A DNA stretch of 64,000 nucleotides from Bacteroidota bacterium (GCA_020161435.1 JAIUNV010000004.1:62001-126000); one strand, 5' to 3'; counted from the first letter of the stretch, positions 34,343 through 43,544 are shown. Numbers and translations are program-made. Notes: generated from the letters alone by a model not told the origin.

Positions 34343-34392
34343 ATGGGACGCAGATTTGAAGGATTGAAACGGATTTTCACGGATTATTTGCT
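34343..34392. repeat. Intergenic imperfect direct repeat, copy 2
   Basis: About 50 bp beginning ATGGGACGCAGATTTGAAGG, with internal short repeats of the form GGATT and ACGGATT, and ending TTTGCT. It starts 138 bp after the start of copy 1 and precedes the DUF2279 stop by about 56 bp. Confidence 0.75.
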
Positions 34393-34448
34393 GCTTCAAA
34401 ACATTCAAATCGCATGCTCCGTAAGTATATTTCCCTACTGAAAAAAAC

Positions 34449-35507
34449 TTAAAAATACAACCCATGCACCCGCATTTTGCCATTGCTGAGTACCAGCGTA
34501 GGAGCGGGGAGTTTAAAGGCATTGAGGCAGAAAAAAACGCTTTTCAACAATTTGCTGCGGGTGCGGATGCGGGTGAAATCGATATCAGGAGCCAGGTAAA
34601 TCTCACGTACTCTTTGTACATCGTTGCGGGTGATGGTGCTGCTGCCATCGGTCCAGGTATTGCTGAAGCCGCCCAGCATGCCGCCGGCGCCATAGCCTAC
34701 GGCAATGTTGAGCCACGGCGGCAGGTTGCTCTGTTTGAAAAACGATTTCAGGTTGGCGCTGAGCCAGTAGGTTTGTCCGTTGTAATCTTTGAGCATGCGT
34801 TCGGGCAGGCTGCTGCCAAACAGATTGTTGGCCCGCTGCTCCAGCATGCCTTGTGAGTAGTTCATTTTGTGAAACGAAAACTTGAAACTGATGCGCTGTT
34901 CGGCCCATGCCAGCTCTTGGCCAATGAGCAGGCCACTGCCCACGGTATTGGCGGCAATATCGCTCCAGCTCCAGCCCCATTCGGCACTATGGGCATCCAG
35001 CACTTCTATCACGGTTTGAAAGGCAAACCCACTCATGCCGCCCAGCCAAATTTGTTGGTTGCGGTTGAGGCCCGCCCATTTCCAGCTGGCCATGCTGGCA
35101 CGGCTAAGCTGGTAGGCACTCCAGGCGTGGCCCACTTTGTCTACCTGCTGCCATTCCTTGCTATCGTTGAAGGTTTGGAAACTCGTTTTGGGGTAGTCTT
35201 TGTACCAGGCTTGGTTGAGCAAAAGCAACGAACCGCCATAAATGCCTGCATGCAACCCTGCAACGGTATACACTCTTTTTGTATTGGGCAATGCCACGTA
35301 TGCGGCGGAATCGGGTACACGGGTGTAAATGGTATCGAGGCTGGCATGACGAATGACTTCCAGCGGCAGGCTATCGGTGCGGGTTTGGGCACTGCTGCCC
35401 ATGCTGAACAGGCAAAGCAGCAGGAACGCTGAGTAGCGGTATGCAGCAGAAGTGAGTGACACAACTTGGTTCAATAGTAGCAGGGGTGCTGGTAAACAAA
35501 AAGACAT
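34449..35507 (-). CDS. DUF2279 domain protein, envelope
   Basis: 352 residues from ATG 35507; a longer frame upstream is unlikely. A hydrophobic N-terminus with a signal-like part ends near MGSSAQ (~residue 40). The DUF2279 region has AGIYGGSLLLLNQAWYKDYP, DKVGHAWSAYQLSR, and GMSGFAFQTVIEVLDAHSAEWGWSWSDIAANTVGSGL (quoted in parts; read as a YfiM-like membrane-associated fold). A second part has a beta-rich pattern. Function unknown; probably an outer-membrane-associated protein. It is divergent from the phosphohexomutase gene. Confidence 0.75.
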   Translation of the reverse strand: MSFCLPAPLLLLNQVVSLTSAAYRYSAFLLLCLFSMGSSAQTRTDSLPLEVIRHASLDTIYTRVPDSAAYVALPNTKRVYTVAGLHAGIYGGSLLLLNQAWYKDYPKTSFQTFNDSKEWQQVDKVGHAWSAYQLSRASMASWKWAGLNRNQQIWLGGMSGFAFQTVIEVLDAHSAEWGWSWSDIAANTVGSGLLIGQELAWAEQRISFKFSFHKMNYSQGMLEQRANNLFGSSLPERMLKDYNGQTYWLSANLKSFFKQSNLPPWLNIAVGYGAGGMLGGFSNTWTDGSSTITRNDVQRVREIYLAPDIDFTRIRTRSKLLKSVFFCLNAFKLPAPTLVLSNGKMRVHGLYF

Positions 35508-35548
35508 TAGCAAACTTACGGTGCTGCCATTTATAGAGATGAGCAAGG

Positions 35549-35582
35549 TTTGTGAAATGGAAGTAATTTCCGAATATCTTAG
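35549..35582 (+). promoter_or_regulatory. Candidate promoter of the phosphohexomutase gene
   Basis: TTTG (35549-35552) and TATCTTAG (35575-35582; one mismatch to TAnnTTTG) are 22 bp apart, the same spacing as at 43493 and 48502. The start codon is 75 bp downstream. Confidence 0.45.
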
Positions 35583-35657
35583 CCGCTCTTTGGAAGGAGG
35601 CAACTGCAGGCAGCATCCACCTTTCGGAGGACATATTCAAACCACAAACAACGATTT

Positions 35658-37379
35658 ATGGACGCAGCAATTAAAGCCAAAGTAGACAGCTGGCTGGCGG
35701 GCAATTTTGACGCAGACACCAAGGCCTACATTACCGATGCACTGGCCAACAACCCCGATGATTTGGTAGAAGGATTTTATAAAAACCTGGAGTTTGGTAC
35801 AGGCGGCCTTCGTGGCGTAATGGGCATTGGTACCAACCGTATGAATAAATACACGGTGGGCATGGCCACTCAAGGCTATGCCAACTACCTGAAGCAAAGT
35901 TTTGGCGATGGCATCAGCGTTGCCATTGCACACGATAGCCGCAACAACAGCCGCTTTTTTGCTAAAACAGTGGCCAATGTGATGGGCGCCAACGGTATTA
36001 AAGTGTACCTGTTTGAAAGCCTGCGGCCCACACCGGAGCTGAGCTTTGCTATTCGCCACCTCGGCTGCAAGGGCGGCGTAGTATGCACGGCCAGCCACAA
36101 CCCCAAAGAGTACAACGGCTACAAAGCCTATTGGGAAGATGGTGCACAACTGGTGCCACCACACGATAAAAACGTGATTACCGAGGTAGATAAAATTCTT
36201 TCCGTTGACGATGTGAAATGGACTGGCGGCGAAGCCAACATCACTTTGATAGGTGAGGAGTTGGATGCGGCTTACACCGAAATGGTGAAGAGCCTGAGCA
36301 TTTACCCCGATGCCTGCGAACGCCAGCACGATTTGAAGATTGTGTACACCAGCATTCATGGCAGTGGCATTCAGTTGGTGCCCCGGGTGCTCAAGCGTTT
36401 TGGATTTACCAACGTAACTGTGGTAGAAGAACAAGCTACTCCCGACGGCAATTTTCCAACCGTGCACAGCCCCAACCCCGAAGAGAAAGATGCCATGAGC
36501 ATTGGTCTGGACAAGGCCAGGCAAATTGATGCCGACATTCTGCTGGGTACCGACCCCGATGCCGACCGTGTGGGCATTGGCATTAAAGACACCGACGGCA
36601 ACTGGGTGCTGATGAATGGCAACCAAACAGCGGTGCTGGCTTTCAACTACATGATTGAAGCCCGCAAAGCCAAAGGCATTGCACAGCCCAACGACATGGT
36701 GATCAAAACCATTGTAACCACCGACATGATCAACCGCATTGCAGAGCAGAGCGGTGTGGCTTGCTACGATGTATTGACCGGCTTTAAATACATCAGCGAA
36801 ATGATTCGGGAAAAGACCGGCAAAGAAAACTATATCGTTGGTGGCGAAGAAAGCTATGGCCTGATGATTGGCGATCAGATTCGGGACAAGGACGCGGTGA
36901 GTGCCGTGGCCCTGCTCTGCGAAATGGCCGCTTATGAAAAAGACAAAGGCCGCAGCCTGTTTGAAAAACTGGTAGACCTGTATGTACAATACGGTTGCTA
37001 TCAGGAGCACCTCATTTCCATTACCAAAAAAGGCATGAATGGCCAGAAAGAAATTGCGGAAATGATGGAAAGCTACCGCAACAATCCGCCTGCACAACTG
37101 GGCGGTGTAGCTGTGGCGCAACTGCTCGATTACCAGCTGCAGCAAGGCACCAACCTGACTGCCGGCGATACCTTCCCCATTGCACTCACCAAGAGCAACG
37201 TGCTGCAATTTGTGCTGGCTGATGGTAGCAAGGTAAGTGCCCGCCCCAGTGGCACTGAGCCCAAAATCAAGTTTTACTTTAGTGTAAATGCCCCGCTGGA
37301 CAATGCTGCCAATTACAAAACGGTACAAGCCGGTTTGATGGCCCGTATTGAAGCGATTATCAAGGATATGAATTTGTAA
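35658..37379 (+). CDS. pgm: Phosphoglucomutase/phosphomannomutase (phospho-sugar mutase)
   Basis: 573 residues, the long alpha-D-phosphohexomutase type. Motifs: FGTGGLRGVMGIGTNRMN near the N-terminus, the phospho-Ser loop TASHNPKEYNGYK (Ser about 146), the metal loop GTDPDADRVGIG (~297-306), the sugar loop GGEESYGLMIGD and the phosphate loop SGTEPKIKFY (~530). It interconverts hexose 1- and 6-phosphates and so feeds NDP-sugar synthesis for the glycan loci nearby. A strong terminator follows. The opposite strand is open for 563 codons here, but this is a composition effect. Confidence 0.96.
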   Translation: MDAAIKAKVDSWLAGNFDADTKAYITDALANNPDDLVEGFYKNLEFGTGGLRGVMGIGTNRMNKYTVGMATQGYANYLKQSFGDGISVAIAHDSRNNSRFFAKTVANVMGANGIKVYLFESLRPTPELSFAIRHLGCKGGVVCTASHNPKEYNGYKAYWEDGAQLVPPHDKNVITEVDKILSVDDVKWTGGEANITLIGEELDAAYTEMVKSLSIYPDACERQHDLKIVYTSIHGSGIQLVPRVLKRFGFTNVTVVEEQATPDGNFPTVHSPNPEEKDAMSIGLDKARQIDADILLGTDPDADRVGIGIKDTDGNWVLMNGNQTAVLAFNYMIEARKAKGIAQPNDMVIKTIVTTDMINRIAEQSGVACYDVLTGFKYISEMIREKTGKENYIVGGEESYGLMIGDQIRDKDAVSAVALLCEMAAYEKDKGRSLFEKLVDLYVQYGCYQEHLISITKKGMNGQKEIAEMMESYRNNPPAQLGGVAVAQLLDYQLQQGTNLTAGDTFPIALTKSNVLQFVLADGSKVSARPSGTEPKIKFYFSVNAPLDNAANYKTVQAGLMARIEAIIKDMNL

Positions 37380-37404
37380 AAGTTGTTGAACAACAATAGT
37401 AGGT

Positions 37405-37438
37405 GCCGGTGAGAGCAGTTGCCATCACCGGCTTTTTT
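37405..37438 (+). terminator. Terminator of pgm
   Basis: An 8-bp stem (GCCGGTGA/TCACCGGC, 12-base loop) followed by TTTTTT, 26 bp after the stop codon. Confidence 0.85.
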
Positions 37439-37544
37439 ATAGCCCGAAACGGCCAATGGCTTTCTTTCAACAACCGTGGGAAATGAGTGTTGCGAAGAGC
37501 GGCACAGATTAATCGGAATGCTGCATCTTGCGGGTTGTATCTTT

Positions 37545-38234
37545 ATGAGCACAAGCATTTTATCATTGCATACCGACGATTACAGAACCAAAGGGCTGCG
37601 CAAACAACTCATTGATAGTTTGGCGGAAAAAGGCATCAGCGATCCGCTGGTACTGGAAGCCATGCGCAATATTCCTCGGCATTTCTTTTTAGACCCGGCA
37701 TTGGATAAAATTGCCTACGAAGACCGGGCTTTTCCCATTGGCGAAGGGCAAACCATCAGCCAGCCGTACACCGTGGCATACCAGAGTGAACTGCTCAATA
37801 TTACACCCGGCGAACGGGTATTAGAGATTGGTACAGGTAGTGCTTATCAGGCATCGGTATTGGCCGAAATGGGTGCCGAAGTATTCACCATTGAACGGCA
37901 GCAAAAGCTGTACGATAAAGTACAGAAGTCGTATCCGTTTGCGGAGCGGCATCGTAAGCTGTACTTTTTTTATGGTGATGGATTTAAGGGTTTACCCGAG
38001 TATGCCCCTTTCGATAAAGTATTGGTAACAGCAGCTGCCCCCTTTGTACCGCAAGCCCTGCTCGATCAGCTAAAGCCTGAAGGCATGCTGGTGATTCCGG
38101 TAGACGAAGGCGAAGCCCAACGCATGAAGCGCATCATTAAAAAAGCCGACGGTCGCTTGATAGAAGAGCTGTACGATGTGTTTCGGTTTGTGCCCATGCT
38201 GAAAGGGAAGAATGAGCAGCCTCCAAAAAAATAA
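37545..38234 (+). CDS. pcm: Protein-L-isoaspartate O-methyltransferase
   Basis: 229 residues from ATG 37545; in-frame ATGs upstream (37518, 37476) give extra residues without family character. Motifs: RHFFLDPALDKIAYEDRAFPIGEGQTISQPY (in parts), SAM-binding VLEIGTGSAYQASVLAEMG (about 90-108) and the VTAAAPFVPQALLDQL region. It methylates isoaspartyl residues in damaged proteins. The next gene begins 2 bp after the stop, so the glycosyltransferase-like gene is probably co-transcribed, though it has no obvious link in function. Confidence 0.94.
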   Translation: MSTSILSLHTDDYRTKGLRKQLIDSLAEKGISDPLVLEAMRNIPRHFFLDPALDKIAYEDRAFPIGEGQTISQPYTVAYQSELLNITPGERVLEIGTGSAYQASVLAEMGAEVFTIERQQKLYDKVQKSYPFAERHRKLYFFYGDGFKGLPEYAPFDKVLVTAAAPFVPQALLDQLKPEGMLVIPVDEGEAQRMKRIIKKADGRLIEELYDVFRFVPMLKGKNEQPPKK

Positions 38235-38236
38235 AC

Positions 38237-39238
38237 ATGCAACAACTGACGAAATGGATAAAACGCAAGCTGCGCAGACCAGTGCGGGAATGGCAGATAG
38301 CCAAGAGCTATCGGCAACCATTGCCAGCAGCAATGCCTGAGCGTTATAAACCATGTGTGGTGCATGTAATGAACAATCAATTGAAGCATGGTGGATTGCT
38401 GGATAGAATTAAAGGCAGTATTTCTGCTTTTCAGATTGCACAGCAACTGGGATATGATTTCAAAATTTATGTAGACAACAATAGCTTCGATTTATTCAAA
38501 TATCTGACGCCGAAGGATGCTTCACTTGTTTGCAGTTCAGCAGCATTGTACTTGAATACAAAGCTCTCAAAACCTTTGTACCTGAATGACGTACAACTAA
38601 CTTCAGCCACAAAGTTGTTGCAGCAGTTTCGTGGAAAGTACAGGCAGTTTCATGTGTATGGCAATCAGGATTATACCAGTTTGTTACAACCGGACCTGTC
38701 CAAAGAAGATTACGGCAAATATTGGTCGAGCCTGTTTCAACAGTTGTTTCACTTCAGCGATTTTTTGGTGGCGCATGCTGCCGCAAAACTGCCCAAGAAT
38801 GAACTGCCACTTGTAGGGGTGCATTCTAGATTCATGGGTTTGCTGGGCGATTTCCAAGATGTAAACAAAGCAACTATCGATACGGCTTCACAAAAAAAGC
38901 TGCTGGAAAAATGCATTGCATCAGTAAGGCAGATTGCCATGGAGAATACCGACTGCAACATTTTAGCAGTGTCTGACTCTGCCCGCTTTCTACAAGCTGT
39001 TCAGCAGGATGCAACCATTCACCACTATGTGACCAGATTGCTGATTGATGCGGACAATATTGGTCACATTGATGTGAACCATGCGGATGATGTGTTGTGC
39101 AAAGCTTTTACCGATTTTTACCTCTTGTGCCAGTGCAGGCAAATACACCAACTGCTTTTGGGCGACATGTACCACAGTCAGTTTTCGAGGTATGCTGCCT
39201 ATGTGGGTGGCGCTACATTATTGGCGGTACAAGAGTAG
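38237..39238 (+). CDS. Putative fucosyltransferase-like (NodZ/GT23-fold) glycosyltransferase
   Basis: 333 residues. The motif NQLKHGGLLDRIKGSISAFQIAQQLG (~45-70, in parts) resembles the GG-L-GDR-KG loop of GDP-fucose enzymes. VGVHSRF (~194) resembles their HxR motif, and NILAVSDSARFL followed by KAFTDFYLLCQCRQIHQL resembles the final donor-binding region. I infer a GT-B fold fucosyltransferase-like enzyme, but the level of similarity is weak and the substrate is unknown. It lies after pcm and before the convergent NDP-sugar genes. Confidence 0.5.
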   Translation: MQQLTKWIKRKLRRPVREWQIAKSYRQPLPAAMPERYKPCVVHVMNNQLKHGGLLDRIKGSISAFQIAQQLGYDFKIYVDNNSFDLFKYLTPKDASLVCSSAALYLNTKLSKPLYLNDVQLTSATKLLQQFRGKYRQFHVYGNQDYTSLLQPDLSKEDYGKYWSSLFQQLFHFSDFLVAHAAAKLPKNELPLVGVHSRFMGLLGDFQDVNKATIDTASQKKLLEKCIASVRQIAMENTDCNILAVSDSARFLQAVQQDATIHHYVTRLLIDADNIGHIDVNHADDVLCKAFTDFYLLCQCRQIHQLLLGDMYHSQFSRYAAYVGGATLLAVQE

Positions 39239-39242
39239 CACT

Positions 39243-40127
39243 CTACAAGTTTTCTTTCAACAGTTTTGTGGTGCGTATACCCAGTGCTTCAATTTTAGTA
39301 CTATCAAAAATGGTATCGCCGCTTTCGATAAGGGCAGCTTGTGCAGGCCATTCGGCAAACGCAACAGTGCTGCCATATTTTTTAGCGACCAACTCTGCTA
39401 CTTCCAACAACGAGTACGTTTCACCACCAAGATTGTAGATTTCACCATCTGTTTCATCCATCGTTGCTGCCTGCAGCATGGCAGTTACAATATCCAGCAT
39501 GTGCGAAAAAGTACGTTTCAGTTGTCCATCGCCATACAATGAAATGGGTTGTCCTTTTGCTGCCATTGATTCAAAAAAACCAATGGTACCATATGAAGAC
39601 GTAGCATCGGTAAGATTGCCATAAGGAATACACAACCTGAAAACGGTATAATGAATGCCCCATGCTTTTTTGAATGCTGCCAGATAATGTTCGCAGGCAA
39701 TTTTGTTGACAGCATAGGGCGTTAACGGCAACAGTTCGTCGGTCTCTTTGAGCGGCGTATTGGCGATGCCTTTGTACACCAAACGGGTAGAAGGAAAGAC
39801 AATTCTGCCTTTGGCTTGTTGTTGCTGGTATTGACGAATGAAGTGCAGCAATCCAAGCTCGTTGATACGGAGATAGGTATCTGCCTGTTCAAATCCATTC
39901 CAGGTGCCAGTAAGACCGGAAAAGAAAAAAATGAGTTCAAATGTTGCGAGGTCAATTTGTGCTATACTGCTGGCGTCAGCCACATCTATGCTGTAATAAT
40001 CGAAGCCATTTTGAAAACCTGAAGGCTGAATATCTGCACCAGTTATCGTCCAGCCTTGCTGTTGCAAATACCAGCACATGTTTCGGCCTAGGTAGCCATT
40101 GCAGCCAAATACCATTGCTTTTTTCAT
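39243..40127 (-). CDS. NAD-dependent epimerase/dehydratase family (SDR) sugar enzyme
   Basis: 294 residues. The Rossmann motif is GCNGYLGRN (8-16); the active site is a YxxxK motif (YAVNK, ~152), with Ser/Thr at FPSTRLVY. It has the RTFSHMLDIV segment common in NDP-sugar epimerases and ketoreductases. It is the last gene of a three-gene operon with a 2,3-dehydratase and a Gfo/Idh/MocA reductase, and overlaps the latter by 4 bp (ATGA). In comparable 2,6-dideoxysugar routes an SDR at this position reduces the C4 keto group, which is the likely role here. Confidence 0.85.
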   Translation of the reverse strand: MKKAMVFGCNGYLGRNMCWYLQQQGWTITGADIQPSGFQNGFDYYSIDVADASSIAQIDLATFELIFFFSGLTGTWNGFEQADTYLRINELGLLHFIRQYQQQQAKGRIVFPSTRLVYKGIANTPLKETDELLPLTPYAVNKIACEHYLAAFKKAWGIHYTVFRLCIPYGNLTDATSSYGTIGFFESMAAKGQPISLYGDGQLKRTFSHMLDIVTAMLQAATMDETDGEIYNLGGETYSLLEVAELVAKKYGSTVAFAEWPAQAALIESGDTIFDSTKIEALGIRTTKLLKENL

Positions 40128-41095
40128 GAGTGTTGATTTGCTTTTTCAAACACTGCAGTGATGAGTGCAGATTGTGCTTCTATCTGGGCAAATTGCCAAT
40201 CGGGTTGCTCAAGTATGCTGCGGTAAAACTGCTGCAATAATTTTTGAAAATGATTGTCGGCAGGCAATTGCAGACTGGTAATACCATCGGGTTTTTCAAT
40301 CTCCACGGTTGGTGCAAAACCAGGTGCTGCAGTAAAGGCCCGCTTCATTACTATTTTACCCGTGGTGCCCCACAGCTCAATATTATTTTGGTAAAAATGG
40401 TTGAAGCCAAAGCTTAACTGAGCACAAATGCCTTGTTCATTTTGCAGCAATACATGGTCGTTGAAATCTACTTCATGGCCATCGTTGTTGAGTACCGCAC
40501 CCACTACCTGTAGTTGCTTTCCTAAAAACAACTGTGCTGCCAGCAAGGTGTAAGCGCCGGCATCGAGCAAAGCTCCACCACCCAATTCTTTTTTATACCG
40601 AATATTATCCGTGGCATCAAACATGGGAAAACCAAAGCTGCTGCGTACTGCCTGCAACTGGCCGATGGTTCCATGGGCCAGTTCATTTTGTACATAGGTC
40701 ATTTGTGAATGAAACGGAAACATGAAGTTTTCAAAAACACAAAGACTTTTTTCTTTTGCCAGTGCCAGTATTGCTTTCGTATCATCAATGTTGCTGGTGA
40801 AAGATTTTTCTACCAGTACATGCTTGCCGGCTTGCAGCGCCTTCATGAGCCATTCGGTATGTATGCCAATGGGTAGTGGCATGTACACTACTTCAATATC
40901 TGTGCGTTGCAACAGTGCTTCATAGCTGCCTACAGCATCGCAATTGAATTGTTGCGCATACGCTTCTGCCTTGCTGAGGGAGCGGCTGGCAATGGCTTTC
41001 AGCTCAAACAAGCCTGAGTTTTTCAACTCTTTAATAAATGATCTTTTAGCGAAGGCTGAGCAGCCTAATACGCCAATGGGTAAAATACGACTCAT
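40124..41095 (-). CDS. Gfo/Idh/MocA family oxidoreductase, likely NDP-sugar 3-ketoreductase
   Basis: 323 residues from ATG 41095. N-terminal Rossmann GVLGCSAFAKRSF, then IEVVYMPLPIGIHTEWLMKAL and KHVLVEKSF, in which the family's EKP motif is EKS with the catalytic Lys kept. C-terminal beta-sheet domain. It lies 7 bp after the NDP-hexose 2,3-dehydratase gene and overlaps the next SDR by 4 bp. Enzymes of this family next to a 2,3-dehydratase reduce the C3 ketone formed in 2-deoxysugar synthesis. That assignment is by context. Confidence 0.85.
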   Translation of the reverse strand: MSRILPIGVLGCSAFAKRSFIKELKNSGLFELKAIASRSLSKAEAYAQQFNCDAVGSYEALLQRTDIEVVYMPLPIGIHTEWLMKALQAGKHVLVEKSFTSNIDDTKAILALAKEKSLCVFENFMFPFHSQMTYVQNELAHGTIGQLQAVRSSFGFPMFDATDNIRYKKELGGGALLDAGAYTLLAAQLFLGKQLQVVGAVLNNDGHEVDFNDHVLLQNEQGICAQLSFGFNHFYQNNIELWGTTGKIVMKRAFTAAPGFAPTVEIEKPDGITSLQLPADNHFQKLLQQFYRSILEQPDWQFAQIEAQSALITAVFEKANQHS

Positions 41096-41102
41096 GGTAA
41101 AA

Positions 41103-42530
41103 TCAGATAAAGCCAATGGTAGATAATAGGCTTCGGGCCTGTATGTTCAAGTAGTTGTTGAATTTGATAAATGTTTGCAACTGATGCAAGGTCATCCAGG
41201 TAAAGTTTTCTGGTAGCGACAAAGCAGCAGCATTGGGAACATGCACCATCAGGTTGCGGTTTTGCTCTTGGTAAAAGCGACCACCTTCTTCAGATTGTTT
41301 GGCATCGTACCAAATGTTTTCTGGTGCAGCATTTAGTACCACATCCAAAAATGGCACAGTGTATTCAGGATTGCGGTAGTCGCCGGTAATGGTTTGTACA
41401 GTAGGTGCCAGTTCGAGGATGTCGAAATTGCCACACTCCAGTTTGGCCTGCACCAAAAAGTGTAACACGCCGTGTATTTCAGTAATCACGAAAGCAATCA
41501 ATCCTTCATTGATGGGTTGTACCAATGGTTGGCTCCAGCTGGACACTTCCCGGTTGCTGATGGCCACTTTGGTTGCAATCACTTTAAAAAAACGTCCCGA
41601 TTCATGTTTGATTTCGCTGTCTGTAATCATCCAGCCTTTTACGCTGTGCAATGGAATTTGCCTGATGCGTAATTCGTATTGACACTTGAGTTGAGTAATC
41701 CATGCAATCAATTCATCGAAGGAGTACAGCGCAATGTTTTTCTCAAAAAATGATTTGAAAAATAAAGTGCCTTTGGTTCCTTCCGGCAAGCCACTCATGC
41801 CAAACTCGCTGAACAGTTTGTAGCCAATGCATGAGATAACAGTCCGGGTGTCCATGTTCACCACATTGCTGTGGCGCATCAGCAATTTAATTTGGGCGAG
41901 TGTCAACCACACAAAGTCTTCCTGCACTGTAATCTCTTCATCCACTTTTACAATCAGGTTGCGGTTTCTTTTTTGCAAAAAACGAGCTCCTTGTTCTGAT
42001 TGAAGTTGGTCGAATAGTACGTTGGCAGGGCTTGCATTTTTGAAATGCTCCAGATAGGCAGGTTGCTTGCCGCCATGCACTTGCGTGTAGTTGCTTTTGG
42101 TGGCTTGCAGGGTTGGCGAAAGCTGCACGTTATTGATATTGCCCGGCTCAATTTTTGCCTGCAACAAAAAATAGAGAACCCCATCAAACTCTTTTACCAA
42201 AATGCCGAGGTAGCCAATTTCGGGCTGATTGATGATGGGCTGCTGCCACGATGGTACCAGCCCCCAGTTGGTTTGCACATCAATACCATCAATGGAAAAG
42301 AAACGACCTGATACATGCCGGAGGCTTGACTTGTCTTCATCAAACTGCCAGCCTTGTAATTGGTTGAAAGCAATTTGTTCTACCGTAACCGTTACCTCAT
42401 TATTGCGTTGTTGTAACCAGGCCACTACTTCTGATGTGGAGATGAAAGGATTGCTCTCGGTAAAGGCCGACCGGAGTAATTGAATCGAAACGTCGTGTTG
42501 TAAAACAGCAAAACTGTTGGTAAAACCCAT
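41103..42530 (-). CDS. NDP-hexose 2,3-dehydratase family protein
   Basis: 475 residues made of two tandem homologous halves (about 25-240 and 250-470), a known feature of the TylX3/EvaA type. The halves share SGRFFSIDGIDVQT / SGRFFKVIATKVAI, WQQPIINQPEIGYLGILV / WSQPLVQPINEGLIAFVI, FLLQAKIEPGN / FLVQAKLECGN and the LAPTVQ / LSPTLQ boxes. The enzyme removes water at C2-C3 of an NDP-4-keto-6-deoxyhexose. The fit of the repeats is strong; the sugar is not known. It is first in the operon; its own leader (about 90 bp) lies after the minus-strand DUF1647-like gene. Confidence 0.88.
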   Translation of the reverse strand: MGFTNSFAVLQHDVSIQLLRSAFTESNPFISTSEVVAWLQQRNNEVTVTVEQIAFNQLQGWQFDEDKSSLRHVSGRFFSIDGIDVQTNWGLVPSWQQPIINQPEIGYLGILVKEFDGVLYFLLQAKIEPGNINNVQLSPTLQATKSNYTQVHGGKQPAYLEHFKNASPANVLFDQLQSEQGARFLQKRNRNLIVKVDEEITVQEDFVWLTLAQIKLLMRHSNVVNMDTRTVISCIGYKLFSEFGMSGLPEGTKGTLFFKSFFEKNIALYSFDELIAWITQLKCQYELRIRQIPLHSVKGWMITDSEIKHESGRFFKVIATKVAISNREVSSWSQPLVQPINEGLIAFVITEIHGVLHFLVQAKLECGNFDILELAPTVQTITGDYRNPEYTVPFLDVVLNAAPENIWYDAKQSEEGGRFYQEQNRNLMVHVPNAAALSLPENFTWMTLHQLQTFIKFNNYLNIQARSLLSTIGFI

Positions 42531-42623
42531 GAGTGCAAGTTTGAATAAAGCTATGGATGCTGCGCAAATGTTACTTTGAAAATGACATCCGTGCGGCAGT
42601 CAAATATAGTTGCGGCAGTTGCA

Positions 42624-43433
42624 TCATTTTCCTTTCTTTTTTAAAAACACATCGTAATGGGTAAGTACGTTGTAATAACGGGTCGATTGCGGCTCGTTGC
42701 CAGCTACATCAACCGTTTCATGAAAAATACAGGAGAGTACAGATTGGTCGTACCGGTGGTTTAGCCTTGAGCATCCGTCCGGGGCTATTATTTGCTGATC
42801 CAGTGCCAGGCGCATCCATTTTTCCACCATGCTCATAGCAAGCGGACTGCTGAAAGAAAACGACCAGTAGCAACCATTGAGTACCGTTTTATTTACCAAC
42901 TTATGTTGGTCAAAATGTTGCACTGTTGCCGGGTGAGTCCAATCCAACACTTTGCCAGATGTATAGGGGAAATAATAACCGTATTTGTGCAGGTAGAAAC
43001 GGGCTACAGTGAATTTTCCAATCACAAAATTCCTGGCATCGAGGTAAGTAATGTCGCACTGCAGGCTATGCAAGGCATCGTGTACCAACGCCACCTTCCA
43101 GGCATAGCTGCCGTACGGAAATAATTGAAGGTTGAAATGTGCGGGGTATTTACTGAAGTCAAAATATTTGACAGTTACTTGCGGAATTTGTTCCAGCATT
43201 TTGATTTGTGCTGCGTCCAGTCCGATATCATAAATTAAAATGGGTTCGGTTTCGTACCGGCGTATGGATAATACCAAACGATGTAACGACTCAAAATACG
43301 GAGCACTGGCTGCGGTTACAAAAACATGTTTAGTAGTACTGGAGGGAGTAAGAATTTTTTTGAAGATAAATGACAGGTTGAATAACCTGCACCTGAGTTT
43401 TCTTATGAGTAAAGATTGTTTGAGTTGCTTCAT
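42624..43433 (-). CDS. Putative glycosyltransferase, DUF1647-like
   Basis: 269 residues. After a basic N-terminus, VFVTAASAPYFESLHRLVLSIRRYETEPILIYDIGLD is a GT-A-type start of the DUF1647/GT8-like kind (in parts). A YGSYAWKVALVHDAL segment and a YLDARNFVIGK motif replace the usual DxD acceptor. The C-terminal half has NKTVLNGCYWSFSF and a final HYDVFLKKKGK. Sugar and linkage are unknown, and a role in glycan assembly is inferred from the neighbours. It is divergent from the exostosin gene. Confidence 0.55.
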   Translation of the reverse strand: MKQLKQSLLIRKLRCRLFNLSFIFKKILTPSSTTKHVFVTAASAPYFESLHRLVLSIRRYETEPILIYDIGLDAAQIKMLEQIPQVTVKYFDFSKYPAHFNLQLFPYGSYAWKVALVHDALHSLQCDITYLDARNFVIGKFTVARFYLHKYGYYFPYTSGKVLDWTHPATVQHFDQHKLVNKTVLNGCYWSFSFSSPLAMSMVEKWMRLALDQQIIAPDGCSRLNHRYDQSVLSCIFHETVDVAGNEPQSTRYYNVLTHYDVFLKKKGK

Positions 43434-43492
43434 GTAAGGAACGCATTCATTTTGCGCAAGGTAATATTAATGCATGGTGTACATCCGGGGAA

Positions 43493-43526
43493 GTTGAATG
43501 GCTAATGATGTAACCCGGTATCTTTG
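43493..43526 (+). promoter_or_regulatory. Promoter of the exostosin-like gene
   Basis: GTTG (43493-43496) and a perfect TATCTTTG (43519-43526) are separated by 22 bp, the Bacteroidota -33/-7 pattern. The ATG at 43545 is 19 bp downstream. Confidence 0.6.
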
Positions 43527-43544
43527 AACGGTTAGCTCAAGTCC

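Noticed and set aside
35637..37328. 563-codon open frame on the minus strand opposite pgm
   Set aside because: It is His/Ala/Val-rich, has no recognisable motif and mirrors the codon third positions of a strongly conserved phosphohexomutase. It is a composition effect.
37538..37545. TATCTTTA as a promoter for pcm
   Set aside because: It overlaps the pcm start codon, so a transcript from it would lack the start; no -33 element at proper spacing.
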